Position numbers and translations under genes: made by a program. DNA of 64,000 bases, taken from positions 1 to 64,000 of the forward strand of contig NZ_SJPH01000007.1 of NCBI RefSeq assembly GCF_007859815.1, given 5' to 3'. Position 1 is the stretch's first letter. Each line of letters opens with the position of its first letter. Below are positions 1 to 8,560 of the stretch, piece by piece. Source of the DNA: Botrimarina hoheduenensis (GTDB taxonomy: Bacteria > Planctomycetota > Planctomycetia > Pirellulales > Lacipirellulaceae). Below the pieces are notes generated by a model. The model was not told where the DNA came from. It saw only the letters and a list, made by a program, of their open reading frames with translations, and did no database searches.

Positions 1-105
1 CACCACAACGACACCACCGAGGGCTTCACCTGGACCAAAACCGCCAACGCCATCCTAGAGAAAGTCGCCCGGGCAAAAGCCACCCTCGATAAGATCAGGG
101 ATTAG
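1..105 (+). CDS. IS630-family transposase, C-terminal end only (partial)
   Basis: The frame is open from the first base of the window to a TAG at 103-105. It encodes 34 residues with the pattern HHNDTTEGFTWTKTANAIL, followed by a short basic helix. The TWTKTANxIL pattern near the C-terminus is typical of IS630-type DDE transposases, where it lies after the last catalytic acid. The catalytic core lies outside the window, so activity cannot be judged. The element ends just before a tRNA-Pro gene. Its right terminal inverted repeat probably falls within about 20 bases after the stop but cannot be confirmed without the left end. The family call rests on this short tail only. Confidence 0.7.
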   Translation, partial: HHNDTTEGFTWTKTANAILEKVARAKATLDKIRD

Positions 106-127
106 CGACGCGGTACACTAGTAAGAG

Positions 128-202
128 TCGGGCTGAAAGGATTCGAACCTTCGACCTCTGCGTCCCGAACGCAGCGCTCTAGCCAAGCTGAGCTACAGCC
201 CG
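128..202 (-). tRNA. tRNA-Pro (anticodon CGG)
   Basis: Read on the minus strand, the sequence folds as a full cloverleaf. It has a 7-bp acceptor stem (CGGGCTG with CAGCCCG), a D-arm beginning GCTCAG, a 5-bp anticodon stem CTGCG/CGCAG around the loop TTCGGGA, and a T-arm with the loop TTCGAAT. The anticodon CGG reads the proline codon CCG. The discriminator base is A, and CCA is not encoded because CTC follows. It lies directly beside the end of an IS630-type element. Confidence 0.95.
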
Positions 203-258
203 TGAACGCACAGCGTAGCAGAGCTTTCGCTCCGCTCCAAGATGGTCAGCCCGCGGCC

Positions 259-294
259 GGGCCAGCCGCTGGGCCAGCCGCTGGGCCAGCCGCT
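259..294. repeat. Three exact 12-bp tandem copies (gggccagccgct)
   Basis: The unit gggccagccgct occurs at 259-270, 271-282 and 283-294 without mismatch, followed by a GC-rich stretch with further GGGC/GCCC pairing. It lies between tRNA-Pro and the FHA activator gene. The array is too short, and lacks spacers, to be a CRISPR. It could be a small intergenic minisatellite or a structured leader. Confidence 0.8.
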
Positions 295-431
295 GGGGAC
301 CGCCCCTTTCGCGGCCGCCTGGCGGGTGCTGCGGGGGCGGGGCACGCCCTTTTTGGGCCCGCTGCCGGCCCCGTTGGCAAAATACGGCGGGCGATTCCCT
401 CGTCGCCGGGGCCTTTGCCGCTTAGATTAAC

Positions 432-2348
432 GTGTCGGGGCAAACCAACACCACGGCAGCGATGCGGAACGGGGCTCGGTTGTACGCTTACTTGACCGTT
501 TTATCGGGACCGCGAGCGGGTGCCAGCTTTCCGCTGCCCCCTTCGGGCGAAGTGCTGCTGGGCCGGGGGGGAGCCTGCCAGATCGCGGTCGGCGATCCGC
601 TCTGCTCGCGCGTTCACGCCCGCATTGCCTGGGTCGACGACGGCTGGCGCGTCAGTGACAACAACAGCCGCAATGGCACGTTTGTCAACGGACAGAAGGC
701 GTCCGACGCGGCCCTGGGCGACGGCCATCTGATCCGCATTGGTTCGACTCAGCTCGAGTTTCACGCCTCTGAAGAGCCGCCCACCGCCGAGGGCGACGAC
801 CCGGCCCTGACGCAAACGCTGATCCACGAGGTGCCGGTCCTCACCGGCGGCGTGGACGAGGCGTCGCTCGATGGGCTGCCCAACTCGGAGCAGGTCAAAG
901 AGCTGATGCTCTTGTACCAGCTGTGCATCAAGCTGCTGGGGTCCAGCGACCCCGAGACCCTTGTTCAGACCGCCCTGGACTTGATGCGCAAACGGACCGG
1001 CGCCTCGGTCGTGGGCTTCTTGTGGCAGACCGACGAGGGGACGCTCGTGCCCAAGCTGGCATCGCCCCCCGAAGCTCAAGAGCGGATGGTGCTCAGCCCC
1101 TCGCTGGCCGAACTGGTGGCCGGGGCGGGCCACGCGGTGTGGGTGGCCAATCAGGGAGCCGCCGACGCCAGCGGCAAGCTCGGTGCGTTTGCCGATGCCA
1201 TCTGTGCCCCGCTTGTGATCCGTGGCACCACGCGCCGCGCTCCGACGAGCGAGCCCCCGCGTGCGCTGGGCGCGTTGCACGCGTACCTTGAGTCGGGCAG
1301 GTTTCGGCAGTCGGACTTCGACTTCACGATCAGTGTCGCCAACCTGCTGGTTGTGGCGTTGCATCGGGCGCTCGAACTCACGCGCTTGCGGTCGAGCTTT
1401 GATCGGCTGGTGGCGTCGTCGCCCGGGTACGACGAGCTGGTGGGCGATAGCCCGCCCATGCAAGAGCTCAAGAACAAAATCAGTCGCATCTCGCGGGCCA
1501 AGGGGGCCGTGCTCATCCGGGGCGAGAGCGGCTCGGGCAAGGAGCTGGTCGCGCGGGCGATCCATCGGGCCAGCCAGCGGGCCGAGAGGTCGATGGTGAG
1601 CGTCAACTGCGCAGCGATCCCTCACGACCTCATGGAGAGCCAGCTCTTCGGCCACAAGGCCGGCTCGTTCACCGGTGCGGACCGCGACCACACGGGCTAC
1701 TTCCAGCAGGCGGACCTCGGCACGCTGTTCCTCGACGAAGTGGGCGAAATGACGCCCGAGGGGCAGGCCAAGCTGCTCCGTGTGCTGGAGGGGCACCCCT
1801 TCTTGCCGGTCGGGGCGACCGAGCCGATCTCAGTCGATGTGCGGGTGATCGCCGCCACGAACCAAGATCTCCAGACCTACGTCAAGCAGGGCAAGTTCCG
1901 CGAGGACCTGTACTATCGACTCAGCGTGTTCGAGCTGTTGCTGCCGCCGCTGCGGGATCGCGAGGACGATGTCGGACGGCTGATCGACTTCTTCCTGGAT
2001 CACTTCCGGGCCGAGCACGGTCGGCCGGGCTTGCACCTGGGGAGCGACGCCCGCGAGCGGCTGCTCAGCTACGACTGGCCCGGCAACGTCCGCCAGCTGC
2101 GCAACGTGATCGACAGCGCGGTGGTGATGGCCGAGGGCAACGCGATCGTTCCCTCTGACTTGGCGCTGCGTGGCGTGGGACGGCAAGACGCCGAGCCGCA
2201 GTCGCTTCGGCTGGAAGACGCTGAGCGGCGGCTGATTCAGCAGGCGCTCAAGCGGACCAAGGGGGCGATCCCCGAGGCGGCCAAGCTGCTCGGCATCGGC
2301 CGCGCGACACTCTACCGCAAGGTGGAGCAGTACGGCATTGCGCGCTAA
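432..2348 (+). CDS. FHA-GAF sigma54-dependent transcriptional activator
   Basis: This 638-residue enhancer-binding-type regulator has four parts. An N-terminal FHA domain (about residues 20-105, with LGRG, SRVHA and NSRNGTFVNG phosphothreonine-loop motifs) is followed by a GAF-like sensor region (about 150-310). The AAA+ sigma54 domain (about 330-565) has Walker A GESGSGKE near residue 363, the sigma54-contact loop GSFTGA at 411-416 and Walker B LFLDEVGE near 435. A Fis-type helix-turn-helix closes the protein (about 596-636). By family knowledge it would hydrolyse ATP to remodel sigma54 holoenzyme at promoters. The FHA domain suggests control by a Ser/Thr kinase rather than a receiver domain. 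The start is a GTG with no clear ribosome-binding site, and an ATG at 462 is an alternative. The loop has Ser where GAFTGA has Ala. Confidence 0.93.
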   Translation: MSGQTNTTAAMRNGARLYAYLTVLSGPRAGASFPLPPSGEVLLGRGGACQIAVGDPLCSRVHARIAWVDDGWRVSDNNSRNGTFVNGQKASDAALGDGHLIRIGSTQLEFHASEEPPTAEGDDPALTQTLIHEVPVLTGGVDEASLDGLPNSEQVKELMLLYQLCIKLLGSSDPETLVQTALDLMRKRTGASVVGFLWQTDEGTLVPKLASPPEAQERMVLSPSLAELVAGAGHAVWVANQGAADASGKLGAFADAICAPLVIRGTTRRAPTSEPPRALGALHAYLESGRFRQSDFDFTISVANLLVVALHRALELTRLRSSFDRLVASSPGYDELVGDSPPMQELKNKISRISRAKGAVLIRGESGSGKELVARAIHRASQRAERSMVSVNCAAIPHDLMESQLFGHKAGSFTGADRDHTGYFQQADLGTLFLDEVGEMTPEGQAKLLRVLEGHPFLPVGATEPISVDVRVIAATNQDLQTYVKQGKFREDLYYRLSVFELLLPPLRDREDDVGRLIDFFLDHFRAEHGRPGLHLGSDARERLLSYDWPGNVRQLRNVIDSAVVMAEGNAIVPSDLALRGVGRQDAEPQSLRLEDAERRLIQQALKRTKGAIPEAAKLLGIGRATLYRKVEQYGIAR

Positions 2349-2403
2349 GGGCAGGCGTTGGGGCCGGTCTCCGCCGCCACCCACCGCGGCGTGCGTGGCA
2401 GCG

Positions 2404-2495
2404 TTTCACCGCTTACCCCGGGTTCACTCTCCCCCTGGGAGTGGTGAAGCGGTGAAGCGGTGAAGCAGTTGCCGCGGGCAACTCCGCGGGCGGGC
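2404..2495. repeat. Palindromic GTGAAGCGG repeat element, left copy
   Basis: The segment reads tttcaccgctta, ttcactctcccc, a centre, then gggagtggtgaa followed by two tandem gcggtgaa units. A perfect hairpin gttgcc-gcg-ggcaac follows at 2468-2482. The left half (TTCACC..CTCCC) is the inverted complement of the right half (GGGAG..GTGAA). A related element sits at 4283-4336, on the other side of the repeat-protein gene. The coding frame of that gene loses its repeat pattern exactly where this element begins (about 2496). Confidence 0.7.
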
Positions 2496-4011
2496 AGATG
2501 CTCACCGTGCTGCCGTCCACCATCTCGAAGAAGTTTCCCAGCACGCCCCCTTCGACGACGGTCAGCGTTTGACCGGCCCGCAGGCCCGAGGGGCGGCCAT
2601 GGTCGGCGGTGCTGATCACCTGCGGCGTGGTGTCGAGCGTCGGCAGCTCGACCGGCGTCAGCTTCAGGCCGACGATGTCGTCGCTGCGGTTGCCGGCGAA
2701 GATGTGCGACGAGCCGTCCGCGAGCGTGGCGGTGAAGACGTCGTTGTCGCCGAGGGTGAGCGTGGAGCCGGTGAAAGCCTCGCCGTTCAAGCGGAACTCG
2801 CCGCCGAACAGCTCGGCGTCGCTGCCCGCCTGGAGGTCGAAGTCGAACCCGATCGCCCCGCCGGTGATATCCACGTTGCTACCGGCCAGCGCCGTCAAGC
2901 TGCGGCTCACCACGCCCTGATTGATATTGATGGTGCTGCCGGCTTGCGCTTCAAAGAAATTTCCCAGAGTTCCGCCGCTGACGTTGACGACGCTGCCGGA
3001 GTGGGCGTCACTGAAGCGGCCCCACTCGCCGCCGGTGAGGTGGAGGGTGGCGCCGGCGTAGGCGTTGGAGAAGGCATCAACGAATCCTCCGCTGACGTTG
3101 ACCGTGCTGCGTGAGAAGCCCGAGTGATCGCCCAACACCCCGCCTTCGATGTTCACCGTGGCGTCCACGGCCTCGAAGTTGATGGGCAACTCGCCGCCCG
3201 CGCGGAGCGTGAAGGTTTGACCCGCCCGCACACCCGAGGGGCGGACCGGGTTGGCCGTGTCGACGACGATCGGCGTGGTGTCGGCCGGGCCCGGGAGTGC
3301 TGACTGCGTGAGCTTGACGTCGAGGATCACGTCTTGGGCTTGCGGGCTGAAGATGAAGGTTGAGCCGTCTTCGAGGACGCCGGTCAGCACGTCGGTGTCG
3401 GCAAGCGAGACGTTCGCGAGGTTCGCCGCAGGAATGGCGACGCCGTTCAGCAGGAAGTCCTGGCCGAAGATTTCGACGCCGCTGCCCGCCCTGGCCTCAA
3501 ACCGCCGGCTCACGGCTCCGCCTTTGAGCAGCACGGTGCTGCCGGCAAGCGCCTCGAAACCCTGATTGATCAGGCCGCCGGTGATGGTCACAAAGCTGCC
3601 CGAGAACGCCTGGCCGGTGAAACCGATCGAGCCGCCGCTGAGGTTGAACTCGCCACCAGAACGGACATCGATCGCGGTCGAGATTCGGCCGCCGGTCATG
3701 TTGAGCTCGCCGCCCTCTAGGACGTCGAACAAGGAACCAATGAAGCCGCCGTCGCCCAGGTTGACCTGCGTGGTCTGGCCGTCGCCCCCGATGCTTTGGC
3801 CGGAGCTGATGCTGGGGGCGGGTGGCAGGTTGATCACCGTATCGAACAGCGCCGAGTCGGCCGGGCCCGCGTTGAACACCTGGCCGGCAGCCGGCATGGC
3901 AAGCAGCCCGACCAACGCGATCGCCAGGGGCCAGCCGCGACCGACGAGGGGGGTAAACCGCATCCGGTGAAAAACAGGATTCGTCATGGCTAACTCGCTT
4001 GGGGCTGGCAT
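2413..4011 (-). CDS. Secreted repeat protein (beta-helix-like STVNVSGG modules), probably 3'-truncated
   Basis: The 532-residue frame starts with a signal peptide (basic N-terminus, then LAIALVGLLAMPAAG, cleavage near residue 43). The mature part consists of short repeats of the type GSxVNxSGGxLGxFFxAxAG, each about 20 residues, as in pectin-lyase-like or autotransporter-type beta-solenoids. Larger modules open with TTPxVxxTAxxxRPSGxRAGQT. Two modules are complete. The third stops after about 45 residues at STVSI, and the last 27 residues (CPPAELPAA onward) are Pro/Arg-rich and come from a palindromic repeat element. No PEP-CTERM tail remains, so the original C-terminus has probably been lost. 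ATGs at 3987 and 3963 are alternative starts. No enzymatic motif is visible; a role in the cell envelope or surface is an inference. Confidence 0.8.
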   Translation of the reverse strand: MPAPSELAMTNPVFHRMRFTPLVGRGWPLAIALVGLLAMPAAGQVFNAGPADSALFDTVINLPPAPSISSGQSIGGDGQTTQVNLGDGGFIGSLFDVLEGGELNMTGGRISTAIDVRSGGEFNLSGGSIGFTGQAFSGSFVTITGGLINQGFEALAGSTVLLKGGAVSRRFEARAGSGVEIFGQDFLLNGVAIPAANLANVSLADTDVLTGVLEDGSTFIFSPQAQDVILDVKLTQSALPGPADTTPIVVDTANPVRPSGVRAGQTFTLRAGGELPINFEAVDATVNIEGGVLGDHSGFSRSTVNVSGGFVDAFSNAYAGATLHLTGGEWGRFSDAHSGSVVNVSGGTLGNFFEAQAGSTININQGVVSRSLTALAGSNVDITGGAIGFDFDLQAGSDAELFGGEFRLNGEAFTGSTLTLGDNDVFTATLADGSSHIFAGNRSDDIVGLKLTPVELPTLDTTPQVISTADHGRPSGLRAGQTLTVVEGGVLGNFFEMVDGSTVSICPPAELPAATASPLHRFTTPRGRVNPG

Positions 4012-4067
4012 TCTGGCGGCTGGCGGGAGGGCGGAGCACGAACAGCCAACCGGGCAGGGGATTCCAG

Positions 4068-4124
4068 CCTAGTCGCTAGACCCCGTGGCCTAGTCGCTAG
4101 ACCCTGGGGCCTAGTCGCTTGAAG
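4068..4124. repeat. 21-bp tandem repeat (cctagtcgctagaccc...)
   Basis: The core cctagtcgct recurs at 4068, 4089 and 4110, an exact period of 21 bases. The first two units are nearly identical and the third diverges after the core. The array lies upstream of the secreted repeat protein gene, within an intergenic stretch of about 900 bases. Confidence 0.85.
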
Positions 4125-4282
4125 CGGCGGTGGGCTGCTGCTGTTTCATGTCGCTGTGAGGGCCCTTCATTGCGTCTAGGGCCAGAATAAGGCGAAAAGC
4201 CCGGCGCGCCGGCTCACCGAGAGCCCTAGCAACGGCTTTTAACGGCTGGCGGTGTCGCCCCGCCGCGACGCGGCCGCTCCCG

Positions 4283-4358
4283 TCGCTTCACCGCGTTTCA
4301 CCACTCCCCGGGAAGGGTGAAACGGTGAAACGGTAAACTTCTGAACCGCTGAAGCGCG
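4283..4358. repeat. Palindromic GTGAAACGG repeat element, right copy
   Basis: This element has the same architecture as the one at 2404-2467: cgcttcaccgcgtttcaccactcccc, a centre, then gggaagggtgaaacggtgaaacgg. It ends in an imperfect repeat of the arm (gaaccgctgaagcg). The TTCACC...CTCCC and GGGA.GGTGAA arms are inverted complements. Together the two copies bracket the repeat-protein gene. Confidence 0.65.
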
Positions 4359-4615
4359 GTGCCGGGGTGGGCAGAGGCCACCGACGGTAAGATAGAAGGG
4401 GTGCCGGCAGCCGGTTCGCCAAACCCTAACTTATTGACGGGTTCCACACGTGGGGGCAGGTCAGCTTCGCTCATGGCGGCAGGTTCCAGCGGCAAAGGGT
4501 TGGAAGTCAGGCGACTCCCTTCTCCCCAAACCCGCCGCCCTCTTCAACCAGGGCCATCCACAACTTTCGACGATAACTCCCCAACCGACTTGAGAATCGA
4601 ATCAACAGCGTTAGC

Positions 4616-4774
4616 GTGACGAATCAGAATTACCTCAGCATATTTCTCAAAGGCTTACCGACAGCTGCAGTTGCGGGCCTAGCCTTTATTGCTGTCCAGT
4701 ATTCGCCATCTGATGAATCATCTAGAGCAATCTTGTCTGGAGTTGTTTCCATTGCGATCGTTCTGAACAGCTAA
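4616..4774 (+). CDS. Small hypothetical membrane-like protein or gene remnant
   Basis: A GTG at 4616 opens a 52-residue frame ending at TAA 4772-4774. It is hydrophobic through its middle (LPTAAVAGLAFIAVQY) and at its end (AILSGVVSIAIVL), consistent with one or two membrane segments. The local composition is clearly lower in GC than the neighbours, and codon use differs, which suggests foreign origin or a decayed gene. No ribosome-binding site is obvious and no family is recognised. It may be the tail of a longer lost gene. The rest of the interval 4012-4944 holds only repeats and open frames without coding character. Confidence 0.3.
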   Translation: MTNQNYLSIFLKGLPTAAVAGLAFIAVQYSPSDESSRAILSGVVSIAIVLNS

Positions 4775-4944
4775 ATCGGACCGCGACCGCTGTCGGGATG
4801 GACTGCTGTCAGCGTTGACCCCCGCTGACAGCGGCTGGTGGCACTGCTAAACGGGTGCCACGGTCCAGCTTGTCCGGCAGGGGTTGCCGAGTACCCGGCG
4901 AAGTCCCAATCGCCGCTGAGGTCCCGAGCGATTACTTTAGGGGC

Positions 4945-6426
4945 ATGTCCCGACAACGATTCACGACCTGCCTCGTCCTGTGGAGCGCCGCATGGCTCTC
5001 GGCGGCTACGCTTGCCACCGCGGACGAGCTCGCCACGCTGCTTGAACGCGGCGAATTGGCTCAGGCGGAGGCGCTGTTGCGTACGCAGGTAGCAGATCCT
5101 CTCGGGCCGGTTGTCGGCGACGCGGCCCGGCAGCTTGAAATCCTCCGCCGCACGCGGCTGGAGTATTCGCTCGATCGAGACCAATTACTCGTCGCGCTAC
5201 GGAGCCGATTGCCCGACGTTACCGACGAGCAGATCGATCGCTGGACCGCTGCGGGAGCCTTGCAGCATCGTGTGATCGACGGCCAGGTTCGCTACTTCCG
5301 CAAAGCGCCGAACAACCTGTTCTTGATCGAACCCGCAGCCCGCGGGCGCCGAGACGCGACAAACGCCAAGCGGCCCCCGGACGAAGCGCGCGAGCGGTTC
5401 GATCTCGATGCGTTGCTGGGTGAGATTGTCGATCAGTCGCAGACCGAGCCGACCAAGCGGCTCACCGCGATCCGGCATCGGTTGGAGTACGAGGTGCGCA
5501 TCAACGGCACGCATCCGCGAGTGAAGCCGCGCTTGCGGCCCGGTGCCGTGGTGCGGGCTTGGTTGCCCTTTCCGCAGGAATACGGCCCGCAAACCGAGGT
5601 GCGGCTGGTGAGCAGCGAGCCCCCGGTAAAGCTGATTGCTCCCAACGGGGTGCCGCATCGGTCGGCGTACTTCGAGCAGACCCTCGGTGCCAGCGAGAGC
5701 GAGGCCCCCACCTTTCAGATGACCGTCGAGTTCGTCTCGCAGGCGTACTGCCCGCGGATCGATCCGGATCAGGTTCAGCCCTACGACCCGGCGGACGAAA
5801 ACTATCGGCGCTACACGGCCGAGCGCTTGCCGCACGAGGCGCTAACGCCCGCGGTGCGGCGTCTGGCGGACGAGATCGTGGGCGACCAGACCAATCCGCT
5901 TGAGAAGGCGCGGCGGGTGTTCCGCTGGGTGTCGGCCAACATCCTCTGGGTGGGCGAGTACGAGTACTGCCTGATCCCCAGCCTTTCGCAGAAGGGCCTT
6001 GCCGAGGGGCGGGGCGATTGCGGCGTTCAGGGGACGGTGTTCGTCACGCTGTGTCGGGCCGCCGGGGTGCCGGCCCGCTGGCAGTCGGGGTGGGAGACCC
6101 AGCCCGGCCGGTGGAACCTGCACGATTGGTCGGAGATCTACGTCTTGCCGTGGGGCTGGCTCCCGGTGGACGCATCGTATGGCGTGCGCAAGAGCGACGA
6201 TCCGCGCGTTGCCGATTTCTATCTGGGTGCCCGCGACCCGTATCGGATGATCGTCAATCTGGATTACGCCCGCGAGCTGATCCCCCCGAAGACGAGTTTT
6301 CGGAGTGAGCCGAACGATTTCCAGCGTGGTGAGGTGGAGATTGATGGTCATAATCTTTACTTCGACGAGTGGACGTATCGGTTCGACTTCCGTACCGAGG
6401 CACTCGACTCGGCGAGCACCCCCTGA
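4945..6426 (+). CDS. Secreted transglutaminase-like protein
   Basis: The 493-residue protein starts at ATG 4945, placed 4 bases after an AGGGG ribosome-binding site and followed by a signal peptide (MSRQRFTTCLVLWSAAWLSA, Ala-rich cleavage region). A longer open frame upstream lacks these features. The C-terminal half carries a transglutaminase-like cysteine peptidase core: GRGDCGVQG with Cys359, LHDWSEIY with His393 and PVDASYG with Asp409, forming the Cys-His-Asp triad. By analogy the domain catalyses protein crosslinking or peptide hydrolysis in the periplasm. The N-terminal part is probably planctomycete-specific. The gene is followed after 128 bases by a GH44 gene on the same strand, with no sign of functional linkage. 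Confidence 0.85.
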   Translation: MSRQRFTTCLVLWSAAWLSAATLATADELATLLERGELAQAEALLRTQVADPLGPVVGDAARQLEILRRTRLEYSLDRDQLLVALRSRLPDVTDEQIDRWTAAGALQHRVIDGQVRYFRKAPNNLFLIEPAARGRRDATNAKRPPDEARERFDLDALLGEIVDQSQTEPTKRLTAIRHRLEYEVRINGTHPRVKPRLRPGAVVRAWLPFPQEYGPQTEVRLVSSEPPVKLIAPNGVPHRSAYFEQTLGASESEAPTFQMTVEFVSQAYCPRIDPDQVQPYDPADENYRRYTAERLPHEALTPAVRRLADEIVGDQTNPLEKARRVFRWVSANILWVGEYEYCLIPSLSQKGLAEGRGDCGVQGTVFVTLCRAAGVPARWQSGWETQPGRWNLHDWSEIYVLPWGWLPVDASYGVRKSDDPRVADFYLGARDPYRMIVNLDYARELIPPKTSFRSEPNDFQRGEVEIDGHNLYFDEWTYRFDFRTEALDSASTP

Positions 6427-6554
6427 GGTGTGCCGGTCGGCGTTTCGCTCAAGCGTTTGCGACCAAAACCGGCGTGGCTTTTACTGCCGGCGGGCGGCGG
6501 CACCCGCCCGCCGGTTCGCCAGCCCAACCGATCCTCATCAGCACCGATCGAACG

Positions 6555-8474
6555 ATGTTCCGAAAATCTCTCAGCGCCGCGGTGATGATTGCCCTGCTCG
6601 GTTTTACAGGGTCAGGTACCGCGGAGGCGATCGAGCCGGGCGACCCGGGCCCGGGAGACATCGCGCTAACGATCAGCACTGCGGCCGGCACGACGCCCAT
6701 TTCGCCGCGGATCTACGGCGTGAACGGCTCGCTCCGCCCCGCGGGCGTGGGCAGCCTGCGGCTCGGGGGCAATCGCTGGACCGGCTACAACTGGGAGACC
6801 AACAGCTCCAACGCCGGGGAAGATTTTCTGCACTACAGCGACGCGCTGCTGGTGGGCTTTCAGCCGAACACGCCCCCCGGACAGGCGGTGTTGCCAACGC
6901 TGCAAGAGGCCGCCGCGCTGGGCGTGAGCACCGCCGTCACCGTGCCGATGGCGGGCTATGTCGCCGCCGACAACAATCAGGCCGTCCTTGCTTCGCAAGC
7001 CGCCCCCTCTTCGCGGTGGCATCAGGTGCGCGCCAAGAAGTCGGCGATCTATCCGGGCCAGCCGTTGAGTCTCGCCCCCAACAAGACCGATGACTATGTG
7101 TTCACCGATGAGTTCGTCAACTGGGTTGAGTCGAATCGCCAAGCGGGCCAGGAGGTGATGTACCTGCTCGATAACGAGCCGGGCCTGTGGGACAACACCC
7201 ACCCGCGTCTCTACGGCACAACGGGCCCTACGTTCGCCGATGTCGGGCAGCGTTCGATCGCGCACGCTTCGGCCATCAAGGAGGTGGCACCCGGTGCAAA
7301 AGTTCTCGGCGGGGTAACGTTTGGCTGGGACGCCATGCAGAGTCTTAACAGCGCCCCCGACTTCAATCAGCAGGTGCCCCAGCCGCGTGCGGCAGACGGG
7401 TTGCACTTTAATCGTTGGCTGCTGACGACGATGGCCGCTGCCGAACAGCAGCAGGGACGCGTGCTGATGGACGCGCTGGACCTGCACTGGTATCCCGAGG
7501 CTCGTGGCGGCGGCGTACGGATCATCGGTAACACCAACAACACGCCCGCCATGATCGAGGCCCGCGTCCAGGCACCGCGATCCCTGTGGGACTCGACCTA
7601 CATCGAGGATAGCTACATCACCGAGTTCATCACCAAGGACTACAGCGGTGCCGGTAATGATGAGGGGGTCGAGCTGCTCAACCGTGTCCGTGCGGATATC
7701 GACGAGCTGAAGCCGGGCACGCTGATCTCGATCTCGGAATACAACTACGGCGGCGGCAACCACATCTCCGGGGGCATCGCCCAGGCCGACGTGCTCGGCG
7801 TGTTCGGTCGCGAGGGCGTCTTCAACGCCAATTGGTGGCCGATCGAGGGCGAGGCGAACGCCCCCTTTGTGGCCGCGGGTTTCGAGATGTTCACCGATTT
7901 CGACGGGCAGGGGAGCCGTTTCGGCGATCTCTCGGTCGCAGCGGCGACGAGTGACATCGCCCAATCGTCGGTCTATGCCAGCCAATCGACCGACAATCCC
8001 AACGAGTTGGTCATCGTTGCGATCAACCGGACCGGCGCGCCGCTGGATGCCGCGGTCACCGTGACCGATGAGCGTCGCTACACGACCGCTCAGGTGTATC
8101 AGCTCACGAGTGCTAATCCGAACCCGGTGGCGGCGGGGCAGCTCTCGATCGATCTGGTGAACGCCTTCCGCTACACCATGCCGGCCTACAGCGTCAGCAC
8201 GCTGCGCTTGGTTGCAGCAGCGGCCGTACCGGGCGACTTTAGCGGAGACGGTCAGGTAGATAACGCCGATCTGAACCTGTTGCTCGCCAACTGGGGCGTT
8301 GCCGCCAGCCCCTTGCCCGTTGGTTGGAACGGCGACCCGCCGGTGGGACCCACGATCGACAACGACGAACTGAACGCGCTGCTCGGCAATTGGGGGGTTG
8401 GAACCGCCATCCCCGAGCCGGCGACGCTCAGCCTCCTGCTTGTTTCCTGTGCAGCAGGCCGCCACCGCCGATAA
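6555..8474 (+). CDS. Glycoside hydrolase family 44 endoglucanase-like, with dockerin-like and PEP-CTERM tail
   Basis: The 639-residue secreted protein starts at ATG 6555, followed by a signal peptide (MFRKSLSAAVMIALLGFTG). The catalytic domain matches GH44: the N-terminal RLGGNRWTGYNWETN signature, LDNEPGLWD with the putative acid/base Glu208 and ISEYNYGG with the putative nucleophile Glu395. GH44 enzymes cleave beta-1,4-glucan and xyloglucan. The C-terminus has two EF-hand-like dockerin repeats (DFSGDGQVDNADLNLLLANW and a second DNDELNALLGNW) and a PEP-CTERM sorting tail IPEPATLSLLLVSCA with a terminal Arg cluster. The longer upstream open frame is out of the family's range. Together this suggests an exported, surface-sorted polysaccharide-degrading enzyme. 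Confidence 0.9.
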   Translation: MFRKSLSAAVMIALLGFTGSGTAEAIEPGDPGPGDIALTISTAAGTTPISPRIYGVNGSLRPAGVGSLRLGGNRWTGYNWETNSSNAGEDFLHYSDALLVGFQPNTPPGQAVLPTLQEAAALGVSTAVTVPMAGYVAADNNQAVLASQAAPSSRWHQVRAKKSAIYPGQPLSLAPNKTDDYVFTDEFVNWVESNRQAGQEVMYLLDNEPGLWDNTHPRLYGTTGPTFADVGQRSIAHASAIKEVAPGAKVLGGVTFGWDAMQSLNSAPDFNQQVPQPRAADGLHFNRWLLTTMAAAEQQQGRVLMDALDLHWYPEARGGGVRIIGNTNNTPAMIEARVQAPRSLWDSTYIEDSYITEFITKDYSGAGNDEGVELLNRVRADIDELKPGTLISISEYNYGGGNHISGGIAQADVLGVFGREGVFNANWWPIEGEANAPFVAAGFEMFTDFDGQGSRFGDLSVAAATSDIAQSSVYASQSTDNPNELVIVAINRTGAPLDAAVTVTDERRYTTAQVYQLTSANPNPVAAGQLSIDLVNAFRYTMPAYSVSTLRLVAAAAVPGDFSGDGQVDNADLNLLLANWGVAASPLPVGWNGDPPVGPTIDNDELNALLGNWGVGTAIPEPATLSLLLVSCAAGRHRR

Positions 8475-8560
8475 GTCTGCCGGTGGTAGCGCCGCGTCCG
8501 CGTCAGCCACCCCGTCGAGCGCGGGCCCTTTGGTGATGGGGCTCCCCCCTCACGGGTTCG

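Noticed and set aside
259-294. CRISPR-like array near the window start
   Set aside because: The units are contiguous 12-mers without spacers, and no cas genes are in the window.
4359-4619. 86-codon ORF in the interval before the transglutaminase-like gene
   Set aside because: It has low-complexity content, overlaps the palindromic element region and has no ribosome-binding site or family.
6666-8510. 614-codon open frame antisense to the GH44 gene
   Set aside because: It is a shadow of high-GC codon use. The translation has no domain pattern, whereas the plus strand has GH44 catalytic motifs, a signal peptide and a PEP-CTERM tail.
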